NCBI RefSeq assembly: GCF_036373705.1
Contig: NC_089860.1
Coordinates: 36,734,921-36,798,920 of the forward strand
Direction: 5' to 3'
Length of the DNA stretch: 64,000 nt
Source of the DNA: Amia ocellicauda
Lineage: Eukaryota; Chordata; Actinopteri; Amiiformes; Amiidae
The notes beneath the pieces are model-generated. The model searched no databases, was not told where the DNA came from, and was given only the letters and a program-made list of their open reading frames with translations. Below are positions 43,501 to 54,606 of this stretch, one piece after another (the stretch's first letter is position 1; every line of letters begins with the position of its first letter). A program made the position numbers and the translations under genes.

Positions 43501-45558
43501 GGAGGGTCAGCGGGAGACCCTGCTACGTGACATGGACGAATTGCGGCTCACCCTGGAAGAAGAGGAAGAGGAGAAGTGTCAGGCTCTCAGGGATACTGCT
43601 TTGATGAGCATGGTAAGGAGGGCAGGGCTGTATCCTTGCCATCATCATTTCACTGTATTTTAGGCCGTACAGAAGATGTTGGTATATGCCACAATGTGTT
43701 TGAAGACTAGTATAGTCCTATACTATAGTTTTATGGACATTGTCCAACCCTAATGGCGAGAGAATCTCTCCTCACAGGCCCTCACACTCTCTAACTCTGA
43801 TTAAGCTCTTCTCGGTTGGAGCAAAAATCAAGTTGAGAGCTTTAACCCTGATATGTAATATAAAGGTCAAATCAGCTGTTTTGGAATCCAGCAGTGTGTG
43901 GAACGGGCCTGTTCTCTTGTGTTGCAGGAGCTGAACAGACACAGGCAGGGGAAGATGGAGCTGGAGGCTCAAGTCTGCGCTCTTCAGGACAAAGAGACGC
44001 TCAGGAAGGTGAGTACCGAAGGTGTCTGGTGATTTTGGTGACACTGGACGGCCTGCCCGTCACTGACATCCCTTCTGTGTTTATAACTGGAGGGAGGTCT
44101 GTGTGTAATCCACACAGCCACCCATGTGTCCAGCACAGCCCCGGATTCCCACAGTTAAAGTTATTGTGTAAGAGAATAATAAACCAGGAAAAACATCACA
44201 AATGTTACAAGTTCCCCCAAGGGCCTGGATGATTCTCCGTATAAATATAATAGCTTGGCTGGAGAGGAAAGCAGAAGACTCAGTGCATTCAGGACTGTGA
44301 CACCCTTTTGTGTGCGTCTGTCTGGTGTATGTCAGCTTTAATTGTGTGTCTCCGTGTGTGTCTGTCCATCCACAGGAGGAGCTCTGCACACTGCAAAAGA
44401 GCTGTGATGAAGCCCTGGAGACAGTGCGCGCCATGGAGGGTCAACGGGAGACCCTGCTACGTGACATGGACGAATTGCGGCTCACCCTGCAAAACGCAGA
44501 AGAGGACAGGAGCATAGTAAGGAGGGCAGGGCTGTGTCCTTGCCAACATCTTTTCACTGTATTTTAGGTCGTTCAGAAGATGTTGGTATATGCCACAATG
44601 TGTTTGATGACTAGTATAGTCCTATACTATAGTTTTATGGACATTGTCCAACCCTAATGGTGAGAGAATCTCTCCTCACAGGCCTTCACACTCTCTATCT
44701 AACTCTGATTAAGCTCTTCTCGGTTGGAGCAAAAATCAAGTTGAGAGTTTTAACCCTGATATGTAATATAAAGGTCAAATCAGCTGTTTTGGAATCCAGC
44801 AGTGTGTGGAACGGGTCTGTTCTCTTGTGTTGCAGGAGCTGCAGAGACACAGGCAGGAGAAGATGGAGCTGGAGGCTCAAGTCTGCGCTCTTCAGGACAA
44901 AGAGACGCTCAGGAAGGTGAGTATCGAAGGTGTCTGGTGATTTTGGTGACACTGGACAGCCTGCCCGTCACTGACATCCCTTTTGTGTTCATAACTGGAG
45001 GGAGGTCTGTGTGTAATCCACACAGCCACCCATGTGTCCAGCGCAGCCCCGGATTCCCACAGTTAAAGTTATTGTGTAAGAAAATAATAAACCAGGAAAT
45101 ACATCACAAATGTTATAAGTTACCCCAAGGGCCTGGATGATTCTCAGTATAAATATAATAGCTTGGCTGGAGAGGAAAGCAGAAGACTCAGTGTGTTCAT
45201 GGAGGGTCAGTTGGAGACCATGCAATATGAGATGGACGAATTGGGGGTCATGCTGGAGGAGCAGCAGGCTGATGCCTACTGGGAAGCTGCTGACATGAGC
45301 AGGGTTAGGAGAGAAACCCTGATTTTCCTGACAGTCCTACCCCACTGTAATGGACCAGCCCGTTTCTGAGCCTTTTTTACTCGAGTTGACTGAGCGTTCA
45401 CACTTCAACAACTGTCCTATTTTTCTATTCTGTAGGAGCAGAGCAGCGATGAGGAGAGTGCGACGGGAGAGTGGTGGGAGAGAAGGAAGGCAAGCTTTTG
45501 CCAACAGAAACATGGCGAGGCCTTCCAAGTGCTCAATATGCAGGGGTCAAATGCCTGA
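28510..45558 (+). CDS. Gene 1 copy 2: N-anchored coiled-coil protein, expanded to 11 exon pairs
   Basis: Same gene as copy 1. Exon 1 is 28510-28621 and exon 2 is 29289-29395. A exons: 29754-29894, 32033-32173, 32941-33081, 35220-35360, 36128-36268, 38401-38541, 39309-39449, 41570-41740, 42508-42678, 43442-43612, 44376-44516. B exons: 30214-30294, 32493-32573, 33401-33481, 35680-35760, 36588-36668, 38861-38941, 39769-39849, 42060-42140, 42994-43074, 43928-44008, 44836-44916. The last exon is 45436-45558. The joined frame is open for about 957 aa, some 230 residues longer than copy 1. The extra pairs are one higher-order repeat (32941-35760 duplicates the first module) and one single module (42508-43074 and 43442-44008 are almost identical). 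Exon 1 carries Asp where copy 1 has Glu near its end (VDDS versus VEDS). Three A exons are the long 57-codon form. Confidence 0.65.
30451..31906 (-). mobile_element. Solo LTR in gene 1 intron, unit 2 copy 1
   Basis: Same LTR. Shares CTTTAAGCTGTCC near 31190 with unit 2 copy 2, where units 1 and 3 read AAGCCG. Confidence 0.6.
30748..31043 (-). mobile_element. tRNA-derived SINE nested in the LTR, unit 2 copy 1
   Basis: Long-tail form as in unit 1 copy 1, but with the AACCTTGGAGCTATGAGG variant of the short-tail copies, so it looks mosaic. Confidence 0.65.
33638..35093 (-). mobile_element. Solo LTR in gene 1 intron, unit 2 copy 2
   Basis: Same LTR, in the extra higher-order repeat of unit 2. 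Its SINE-side half is like copy 1 and its other half like copies 3 and 4. Confidence 0.6.
33935..34230 (-). mobile_element. tRNA-derived SINE nested in the LTR, unit 2 copy 2
   Basis: Near-identical to unit 2 copy 1. Confidence 0.65.
36825..38274 (-). mobile_element. Solo LTR in gene 1 intron, unit 2 copy 3
   Basis: Same LTR and insertion site, with the nested SINE. Confidence 0.6.
37118..37418 (-). mobile_element. tRNA-derived SINE nested in the LTR, unit 2 copy 3
   Basis: Short-tail form. Confidence 0.65.
40006..41455 (-). mobile_element. Solo LTR in gene 1 intron, unit 2 copy 4
   Basis: Same LTR and insertion site, with the nested SINE. Confidence 0.6.
40299..40600 (-). mobile_element. 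tRNA-derived SINE nested in the LTR, unit 2 copy 4
   Basis: Short-tail form. Confidence 0.65.
42508..44916 (+). repeat. Gene 1 single exon-pair modules, unit 2 (three copies)
   Basis: A9-B9, A10-B10 and A11-B11 with exact 934-base periods. The first two are almost identical to each other, including a shared small deletion in the A-to-B intron (CTCTCTAACTC instead of CTCTCTATCTAACTC). That marks a very recent single-module duplication. A9 and A10 are long, A11 is short. Confidence 0.9.
45199..45303 (+). pseudogene. Damaged terminal A exon of gene 1, unit 2
   Basis: Same deletion as in unit 1. It differs by two coding changes (DELGVMLEE versus DELRVMLQE). Confidence 0.6.
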
Positions 45559-45624
45559 TCGCTTACATTAATTTTTTGGGGAGACATTAACACTTTACAA
45601 TAGATCACCCAAATTAATTTTATA

Positions 45625-46879
45625 ATGAGGGACATGATGATGCTCTATTGTTGTGGATGGCGCAGGACGTTCCTTTTGCTGTTTGCACCAGGACTGTTAG
45701 GCGTCAGACGGGTCACGGTACAGACGATGCACTTCCAGTTCGGTCGGAATCAGTTTTTTTCCCTGATTGGCATTATAGGAAAGACATGGCTGGTGGCTTC
45801 TGTGATGTGCCAAACGTATAGCACTTACACAGACCCCAGGGAAGACAGACATATTGAGCATGACGCGTCTGCCTGGTATCGTACAGCTACATACACTGAT
45901 TCTCCGTATATACACCGATAAGCCATAACATTATGAGCACTGACAGGTGAATGAATAACACTGATAATCTCATTATCATGGCACCTGTCAGTGGGTGGGA
46001 TATATTGGGCAGCAAGTGAACATTTTTTCCTCATAGTTGATGTGTTAGAAGCAGGAAAAATGGGCAAGCGTAAGGATCTGAGAGACTTTGACAAGGGCCA
46101 AATTGATGACTGGGTCAGAGCATCTCCAAAACTGCAGCTCTTGTGGGGTGTTCCCGGTCTGCAGTGGTCAGTACCTATCAAAAGTGCTCCAAGGAAGGAA
46201 AAGCGGGCCAGCCTTCGCTCCATTGATGCACGTTTGGAGCGAAGGCTGGCCCGTGTGGTCCGATCCAACAGACGTCTGTTGGATCGGACCACACGGGCCA
46301 GCCTTCGCTCCACACGTGCATCAATGAGCCTTGGCCGCCCATGACCCTGTCGCCGGTTCAACGCTTTTCCTTCCTTGGAGCACTTTTGATAGGTACTGAC
46401 CACTGCAGACCGGGAACACCCCACAAGAGCTGCAGGTTTGGAGATGCTCTGACCCAGTCGTCTAGCCATCACAATTTGGCTCTTGTCAAAGTCGCTCAGA
46501 TCCTTACGCTGGCCCATTTTTCCTGCTTCTAACACATCAACTATGAGGACAAAATGTTCACTTGCTGCCCAATATATCCAACCCACTGACAGGTGCCATG
46601 ATAATGAGATTATCAGTGTTATTCATTCACCTGTCAGTGCTCATAATGTTATGGCTTATCGGTGTATATACAGAGAATCAGTGTATATAGCTGTACGATA
46701 CCAGGCAGACGCGTCATGCTCAATATGTCTGTCTTCCCTGGGGTCTGTGTAGGTGCTATAGGTTTGGCACATCACAGAAGCCACCAGCCATGTCTTTCGT
46801 ATAATGCCAATCAGGGAAAAAAACTGATTCCGAATGTCCTGCGCCATCCACAATAGAGCATCGTCATGTCTCTCATCTG
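45625..46879. mobile_element. 1.26-kb imperfect palindrome with head-to-head Tc1 fragments, unit 2
   Basis: Same palindrome, centre at 46273/46274. The same arm asymmetries are present, so the structure predates the unit duplication. Confidence 0.85.
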
Positions 46880-46891
46880 AAAATGAAAGGA

Positions 46892-46897
46892 AATAAA
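46892..46897 (+). terminator. Candidate poly(A) signal of gene 1, unit 2
   Basis: AATAAA in the same position after the unit 2 palindrome. Confidence 0.4.
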
Positions 46898-46899
46898 GT

Positions 46900-48950
46900 G
46901 TACTCTAACTTGCAGCTCTTGGTTTCTTGTTCATTATTTCTCGCTCACATCAGCTGAGCCTCCCTGCCTCATAATTGTGTTCATGTATATTTACACATTC
47001 ATATTGTAAAAGGTCACCAACACAATGTGGACCGAAGAACAAATCCCTGCTGGTTCGGACTCCAAAGCCACTACACAGTCAGATCTAATCAAGCCATCTT
47101 TTACAGCTAACCTTACAGCCAGCATTGTAACAAGACATTGGTCATCTATTCCTTTGGCGAGGCCTGGATTGGATTCACCCAGTGTTCGGTCAAGTTGCCT
47201 CCTTTTCCCGGACCTGATGCTAGACAACGTGCAAGAGCTCACTTCAAGGGGGGGAAAATTACAATAATATCAATAGGAAGGGAAACCAGACACTCAAACG
47301 TCTGCTCTTGGACTCATAATTCCAACTGACCTAAATCAGTAAAACACCTGCAAAAGTCTCATCCTACTCACTGCCTGGGACTTGGACTAGAAAACACAGT
47401 GCAGGGCCGATCAGCTCGCTTTCACACGATGAAGCACAACACCTGTTGTTGTTGTTGTTGTTAGTTTCTCTAAATATAATCCCCAATATGTTGGGGAAAT
47501 CGCTGCAGATTTCTTCTAGGCTGTACCCCTCCCTGCCTCCCCTGAACCATCAGTTTCAGCACTTCCTGAAAAGTCATCATCGCAGACGGCCCAAACCCTC
47601 GCCTACAAAACACCAGACCATGCTGGTTCCCACGGCCCGGCACGGATGATCAAAGCAAAGCCATTGAAGACCGTTTTCCATTTCGATATCTGGTTAATTT
47701 TTATCCCTCCCTATAGAAGCAAACTCGGGTCCTGTTCCTTGTTGACCGTAATGTTAGCACTGTGTAACTATTTACAGTAACTATAGGATGGGGATTTTCC
47801 TCACAGGTTTTGGGAGAATAATATCAAGAAAACATCTTGTAGTATTGTTTTTCCAGGAGCAGTGAATTAGTTGGAGAGACAGTATCAGCTGCAACTTCAT
47901 CCTACATTGAGCTGGAAACCTCTCACTAGACTGTAAGAAAACTAACAACTATTAGGAAAAGGAATTTCAAAGATAATTGCTTGGATATTCCTGAGAAAGA
48001 ATGTGTTTTGTTGAATTATTGGTTTGCTGTGCAACACTAATGGAAGCGTTCCAACTGAAGGTGGAAAAAAGCATTGATCTGTTTTTCAATGTCAGGAAAG
48101 TACGATATCTTGGAAAAGATCATTCAGAGAAGAGATGGAAATAGGATACATGACAAGATGTAGGCATTTATTTTTCACAAGACATACAAGAGAAGAGATC
48201 CCTCCCTTGCCACCAGTGCGTGCCGAGGTCTGGGCGGGGGTCCTCAATGATGGCAAGAAAACCGAAGGACAGGCCAAGAGTCTGAGGAAACCATAGCTGT
48301 CCACCTTCGACATCGAGTCCGCAAGCTGGCAAGACGCCGGTCACCATGCAGTAGAGTTTATAGGATATCGTGCATCTCCTTCGACCGACGGATGTTGAGC
48401 GGCTGACGTCCCCCACGACTCTGGTCAAAGCCATCCTTCTTCAGTGTGGGGCCGTTATGCGTTGAGCAAAATCAATGGCTTCATCTCGTCCAGAACATCC
48501 ATACGTCCGCCGCAGCGGCATAGGCCACCAGACTGGGACCCGGCGGCCTGATCAGTGGACTCGGAACTGGCGCTGCTTAAATATCCCCATCTGTGAAGCA
48601 GTCCAGTACGCAGTGGAAGAAACAAACCATATAAAACATGACAACGTGTACAAATAAAACGACCGCTACTTTCTACATGGTTGTGACAGCAAGAAATGAA
48701 TTAAAAACGAGATCTGGAGTCCTGTGAAGCACAGCGGGGGGGGCAGGTCCTTGTGTTTCTCAACGTCTGTCCTGAGAGAGAGGGGGGGGGGTTAATTAAT
48801 GATGAGGCTGCATTAATGAGACTGACCAAACACTTGTCTTGATATGGAAGAACAAATTAATACTTAAATATATACTAAGATATATTTCTAAGATTAATAT
48901 TGGTTGTGTGTTACTATGTGTAGATGCCCATGATTGACATATTCTTGGAA
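46900..48950. other. Intergenic stretch, no gene seen, unit 2
   Basis: Near-identical copy of 16190-18240, with only a few substitutions. No gene recognised. Confidence 0.4.
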
Positions 48951-49050
48951 ATTAAAATAAATCAGTCAGTCTCGGATAATAAGCACTGATCGAGTCCGGC
49001 GGTGTGGGCCGACTGGTACCAACCCGCGCCCGGCACCTCAGTCCTGCGCG

Positions 49051-52000
49051 ATGGACGGGAACTTGAGCTCCGAGATCTCCGAGTCGGGGGAGCTGCTGCC
49101 ACTGCGGTCGCTGTAAGTGTCCCTGCGGGAGACAAGTACAGCCCACTCAAGCTTCCGGAAGGAGGTGGAGACGACAGCGACAAAGACAGAGGAATAAAAG
49201 GAAGCGGTCTCGGTCTTCTGAACGCCCAGAGCAGCTGTGGAACAGATGTTCTACACCAGGGGTTCCCAGCCCTGGTCCCGGAGGAGCCCCTGCCCAACCG
49301 AGCTCTTAATTGCTTAATGTCCTAAATCAGAGACATTTTAAACAGCAGGGGTTTTAAGCATATGATATGATATACTTAGATTTTCAAAAAGCTTTTGATA
49401 AGGTTCCACACCAAAGACTGATCCTCAAATTGGAAGCTGTAGGCATTCAGGGTAAGGTAAGTAGATGGATTATGAACTGGTTGATGTATAGGAAACAGAG
49501 GGTGTCGATTAGAGGAGTCGCTTCTGACTGGAGTGAGGTTGTTAGTGGAGATCCACAGGGATCAGTATTAGGGCCTGTGCTTTTTCTAATCTATATTAAT
49601 GATCTGGACTCTGGGATAGTTAGCAAACTTGTCAAATTTGCAGATGATACTAAAATAGGCGGCTCAGCAGATACAATCTCGGCAGCACAGGCTATTCAGA
49701 GGGACTTAGATAATATTCAGTTGTGGGCCGACACCTGGCAGATGAAATTCAATGTGGACAAGTGCAAGATAATACACGCAGGTAACAAAAATGTCCCTAT
49801 AATTACACTATGAGAGGAATAGAACTAGTCTATGTGGACTCCTCACTTTCTCCATCCAAACAATGTGGGGAAGCAATAAAAAAGGCAAACAGGATGTTAG
49901 GGTATATTGTCAAAAGTGTAGAATTGAGAACAAGGGCAGTGATGTTCAGACTGTACAATGCACTAGTTAGAGCTCATCTGGATACTATGGACAGTTCTGG
50001 GCTCCACACCACTATTAACCAACAACTCTTAATAAATTACAATAATACTCTTCTCCTTTTAACTCTAATCTTGCCATTTTTAACTAACATTTTGATTTCT
50101 AGATCAAATTTTTCCTTTACAAGAAAGTCCCTTCAGTATAAAGGTCCTCTCTTTGAACCTGGTTTTTCTTTTAGTCTGAATGGTGCTGAACATCTTCAGA
50201 ATCTGGAATTAAATAAGTAAATGTCCTGTTGGTGTCGGTAAGATGGCTGTAAAATAAGCAAAACATATTGGTGACTGACTATACAAATAGGCATGTTAAA
50301 ATTAGTAGTTGTATTAAACACCACTCCAAAACAATATGCATTTATATTTTAAATCTAATAAGTGTTTCACTATCAGATTGCACAGTGAGGTTTGCAGAAG
50401 CTGTCCGGTAACTTGAGGGTTAGAAATGTGATGAGCAACGGCAGGACGTGTCCCCCCTCGGTGTCGGCGAGTTGTAGGTCTAAAAACCACTCGTTGAACT
50501 CCTAAAAATATACACTCAACTAAAGGATTATTAGGAACACCATACTAATACTGTGTTTGACCCCCTTTCGCCTTCAGAACTGCCTTAATTCTACGTGGCA
50601 TTGATTCAACAAGGTGCTGAAAGCATTCTTTAGAAATGTTGGCCCATATTGATAGGATAGCATCTTGCAGTTGATGGAGATTTGTGGGATGCACATCCAG
50701 GGCACGAAGCTCCCGTTCCACCACATCCCAAAGATGCTCTATTGGGTTGAGATCTGGTGACTGTGGGGGCCAGTTTAGTACAGTGAACTCATTGTCATGT
50801 TCAAGAAACCAATTTGAAATGATTCGACCTTTGTGACATGGTGCATTATCCTGCTGGAAGTAGCCATCAGAGGATGGGTACATGGTGGTCATAAAGGGAT
50901 GGACATGGTCAGAAACAATGCTCAGGTAGGCCGTGGCATTTAAACGATGCCCAATTGGCACTAAGGGGCCTAAAGTGTGCCAAGAAAACATCCCCCACAC
51001 CAGTACACCACCACCACCAGCCTGCACAGTGGTAACAAGGCATGATGGATCCATGTTCTCATTCTGTTTACGCCAAATTCTGACTCTACCATCTGAATGT
51101 CTCAACAGAAATCGAGACTCATCAGACCAGGCAACATTTTTCCAGTCTTCAACTGTCCAATTTTGGTGAGCTTGTGCAAATTGTAGCCTCTTTTTCCTGT
51201 AACGAGTGGTTATTTCAGTCAAAGTTGCTCTTCTATCATTCTCTTCATTGAAGCAACTGCCATGTGATTGGTTGGTTAGATAATTGCATTAATGAGAAAT
51301 TGAACAGGTGTTGCTAATAATCCTTTAGGTGAGTGTAGTATACACTTTATTATTGAATGTACTGTATTTAAACAAAATAAACTGAAGTTAAAGTTTTAAA
51401 AACTGAATTTTAACACGTTTACAGTCCGCACTGGCGGGGTTGATGGCATTTGTGTTATTTCATTCCAGGCTTTATTTTTATTTGCATTTCCCCCCAAATT
51501 TACCTGTTATTAGTTGCCCAACTATCGCAAGTTTTTAATCTTCAGTGAGATTTGTATTTTTTACTTGACAAGCAGCCTTTTTTTTTCTCAAAAATCAGAC
51601 TAGACTTTGCCGTTTAGCAACAGCAGGTAAGCCAGGCTGACGTAGGACCTGTGAGGTTTTGTTTTGTGCAGTGGTCTTGCGTAAGTCCAGAATCGCAGGC
51701 ATTGGACTAAGACTTAATGCAAGATCTTCTTAGTGCAACCGGCCCCAGATTCCTGATGCAGTTTCTCTGAGGTTCAGACTAGATCAGCTGAATGCGAGGG
51801 TCTCGTGTTCGCCCCGGAGGACCTCGCGTGTCTCGCTGATGGGTTTGATCTTTGGTTCTGATTATCCACTGCAGTCAGGGGGGGTGGCCTGGCGGTGATG
51901 ACACACTTGCCCTCACTGAGAGCTCGGCTCGATAATGAGAACTCTACTGTACTCAATTGTGCTGAGCCAGGCCGGCCCCCAGACTAACGAGTTGATTAGG

Positions 52001-53022
52001 TCTGTAGCTTTTGGCCACACGGTGATCACTACTGATGCAAAAACTCGCTCTGGGTTTTCCCAGGCTTGTGGTTTCAGAAACCGCGGTTTAATTTCTGCTC
52101 TGTACCAGCAGACTGCAAATGGAAAGCAAGGGGTACCTGCAGTAGTCTTTAATGTGAACCCTTCTCTTGCAGAACCGGCTTGGGCCGGCCTTGCTGCTTG
52201 TGGTCCATTATAACAGCGGGAAGTCGTTCTCGGAGATGCTCAGACTGGTAAGTCACAGGTCCACTATAACTAGTGATAGTTTTTGAATAAGATGTTTGTC
52301 CGAGCACCAGGTTCAGAAGCCCCGTCTATCGTGGGTGCGATCTGGGAGTATCTCCACTACCGGGCCCATCCCAGGCACCCTGGGATGGGCCTGGTAGTGA
52401 GGAGACTCTTGTGCTGATGGAGAACCCAGCCTTGTAATCTTGGGCAGTTCAAATGCACTGCGTTCTGGAGAAACTGCTGAGAATCGTCTTGAACTACAGG
52501 CTTCAGTGCCGCCGCACGCTTTCCAAGGATCGGGGCTGACCGTAGCCTCTGATTCTCCAAGAGCGTGCCAGAGCAACGGGGGGTCTTTGACAGTCCAGTC
52601 CGGTCCTTGTCTGGTGCCGTCACTCTACTCTCCCACACTTAACCCCCTCTGTGCTGGAGCCCGGTCCCATGTGACCAGTAATCTGCTTCTCCAGGAGACT
52701 CTGGCTAACTAACTCTCCCTCTCTGTGCAGGTGTTGGACTGGCGCACCCTGTCTGTTGCTGAACTGGACCCCTCACTCTGAGGTAAGCTCGACCTGCTTA
52801 GACCATTTTCTTGTAATGCCAGGCTGTTCTGTGAGTTCTGGCCCAGTCGAAGCCCTGCCCAGGGCTCTGCTGACCGGTGATGACACCCTACACAGTTGTG
52901 GACTGCTGGATGATGCTTGCGGATATGGGACTGAGGGCAGCAGAGTCCTGGTACTGGGTCAGAGTGAGAATGGGCTCGAGTGTTGTCTCATCCCTGACAC
53001 TGCTTGTATCTGTGCTACACAG
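49051..53022 (+). CDS. Gene 2, unit 2: fragments of an unrecognised gene (possibly broken)
   Basis: Same pieces as unit 1: 49051-49112, 52173-52247 and 52731-52781, with no coding differences noticed. The phase mismatch between the first and second exon is the same. Confidence 0.45.
49367..50000 (+). mobile_element. LINE reverse-transcriptase fragment, unit 2
   Basis: Same fragment, with two or three substitutions (HAGNKN versus HAGKKN). Confidence 0.85.
50511..51337 (-). mobile_element. Short Tc1/mariner element with transposase C-terminal domain, unit 2
   Basis: Identical organisation, with transposase fragment frame 51222-50545 and the DD34E residues intact. Confidence 0.9.
52355..52399. 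other. Hairpin in gene 2 intron, unit 2 (one mismatch)
   Basis: Same hairpin, with one substitution in the left arm (52362 G), giving a G-T wobble-type break in the stem. Confidence 0.8.
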
Positions 53023-53121
53023 GGTGTGGACACGGCGCCTCGGTGACTGAGCTGCCTGGTCCGAAGGAAGCGTCTGATCTGTACGGTTGTGTGCTTTAAT
53101 AAAACTACATTATTCTGAAAC
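53023..53121 (+). other. Gene 2 3' UTR exon with poly(A) signal, unit 2
   Basis: Same structure as unit 1, with AATAAA at 53098-53103. Confidence 0.5.
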
Positions 53122-54339
53122 CATGGTCTTGTCTTGTTAATGAAATGTTAAGCAACAGGTTTTCTGCAAACTGTGACAGAAACTGGGAGGCCTGCTGGTA
53201 ATCCATGGGACCTGCTGGAAATTAGATTTTAAAAGCTGCCAATGCATTCTCAAATTTACATTGTATGCCTAGAGACCAGTGTTAAGACGTAAAATCCATT
53301 GCACATTCTTGGGCTCTTCAAACCTACCAGCAACTGCTTCCAAAACCTCCTGCACCAAATTCTCCATGGTTGGCAGCTGGCTAGAACCCCTGGAAACAAA
53401 AACTAAATGAACCAGTTTAAGTGCCCTTGGCAGAGTAGCCACTATGACAAAGGTTAAAATATATATATATATTTCTATGCTGTCACTAAAGCTGTTCAGG
53501 ATCAACTGCTACACAATACTATGGTTGGAAATGGAGTGAATTACTTCAATTGAATTGTGATCTAAAAGCTCAGAAAACATTGACTGACTAAGCAACACTT
53601 CACCTGCTGTTACACAACCTCCAGTCTTCACACAATCGCAAGCCTAATCATTTGTTACTGATTTGATGGTATAGGGATGTGCATTTGTGCTCCGAGATAC
53701 CAGTGGGAATATTCATGTGCAGTTTTTTTCAGATGAATCGTGTCACTTTATTTCACAGATGTTTAGGAATTACAGCTACAGTGAACAAATCTACCACAAA
53801 AGGTCAAATACGCAGACTTTGTCCTCCCTGCCAAGGAACTATTTAGAAATGAGAGATTGGTGATCATGTTTAACTTGTCTTCAAACATTTGTTCACTATG
53901 CTTTAGTGTGCAGTGTAAATTGCTCTCCTAATGAAGCAGGTTTGTGATGATCTAGAAACAATAAAATCAACACATTGTGAGGCAATTAAGGGTTCTACAT
54001 GAAATCAAAAATGTTTTTCTGCAAATAATTGAACCGTGAAAAGAGGAATCCCAGCTTAATGAACATGCGAAAGGTGACGTTTGAGAAAATGTAATGTTTT
54101 CGTTCTCTCTAGTGGATGACGAGACTAAACTGGAGACTGGTTTTTGTGTTGGGTGCTGACCTTGAGACATTGCACACCAATATAACTTAAAACTTGAAGT
54201 ACAATATTTGTATTTGCAAAGCAAACTTGTCAAGAGCCATTAAATTGACTTAAATAAGCTCCTACATAACTCAAGAAATTGTATCCACAAAGGGGTGTTT
54301 TTGGTTTTATTAGAGATTCCCTGCATAGATTAATATGGG
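53122..54339. other. Downstream of gene 2, no gene seen, unit 2
   Basis: Near-identical copy of 22413-23630. Confidence 0.4.
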
Positions 54340-54548
54340 GTGCCAAATGTATAACAGCACACCCTTTTTTCAAGTGTCTTTTCACAAATTTAAGTTAAAC
54401 CTTGTTTTTTTTTCCACATTTAGTAAATACTTAAGCCATATATAAATATAAATGTAAAATATAAATTTAAAACTTAAATATAAATGTTAAATATAAATGT
54501 TAAATGTGCAGTTTGCAAAATAAATATAAAGCTAACATGCAAATAATG
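54340..54548 (-). repeat. Left arm of inverted repeat, unit 2
   Basis: Copy of 23631-23838. Partner at 57843-58024. Confidence 0.8.
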
Positions 54549-54606
54549 TCTCGTGCCTCTGGTCAGTCGGCCTCTCAGCAGTGGATGGGGTGTAATGCCT
54601 TAATGG

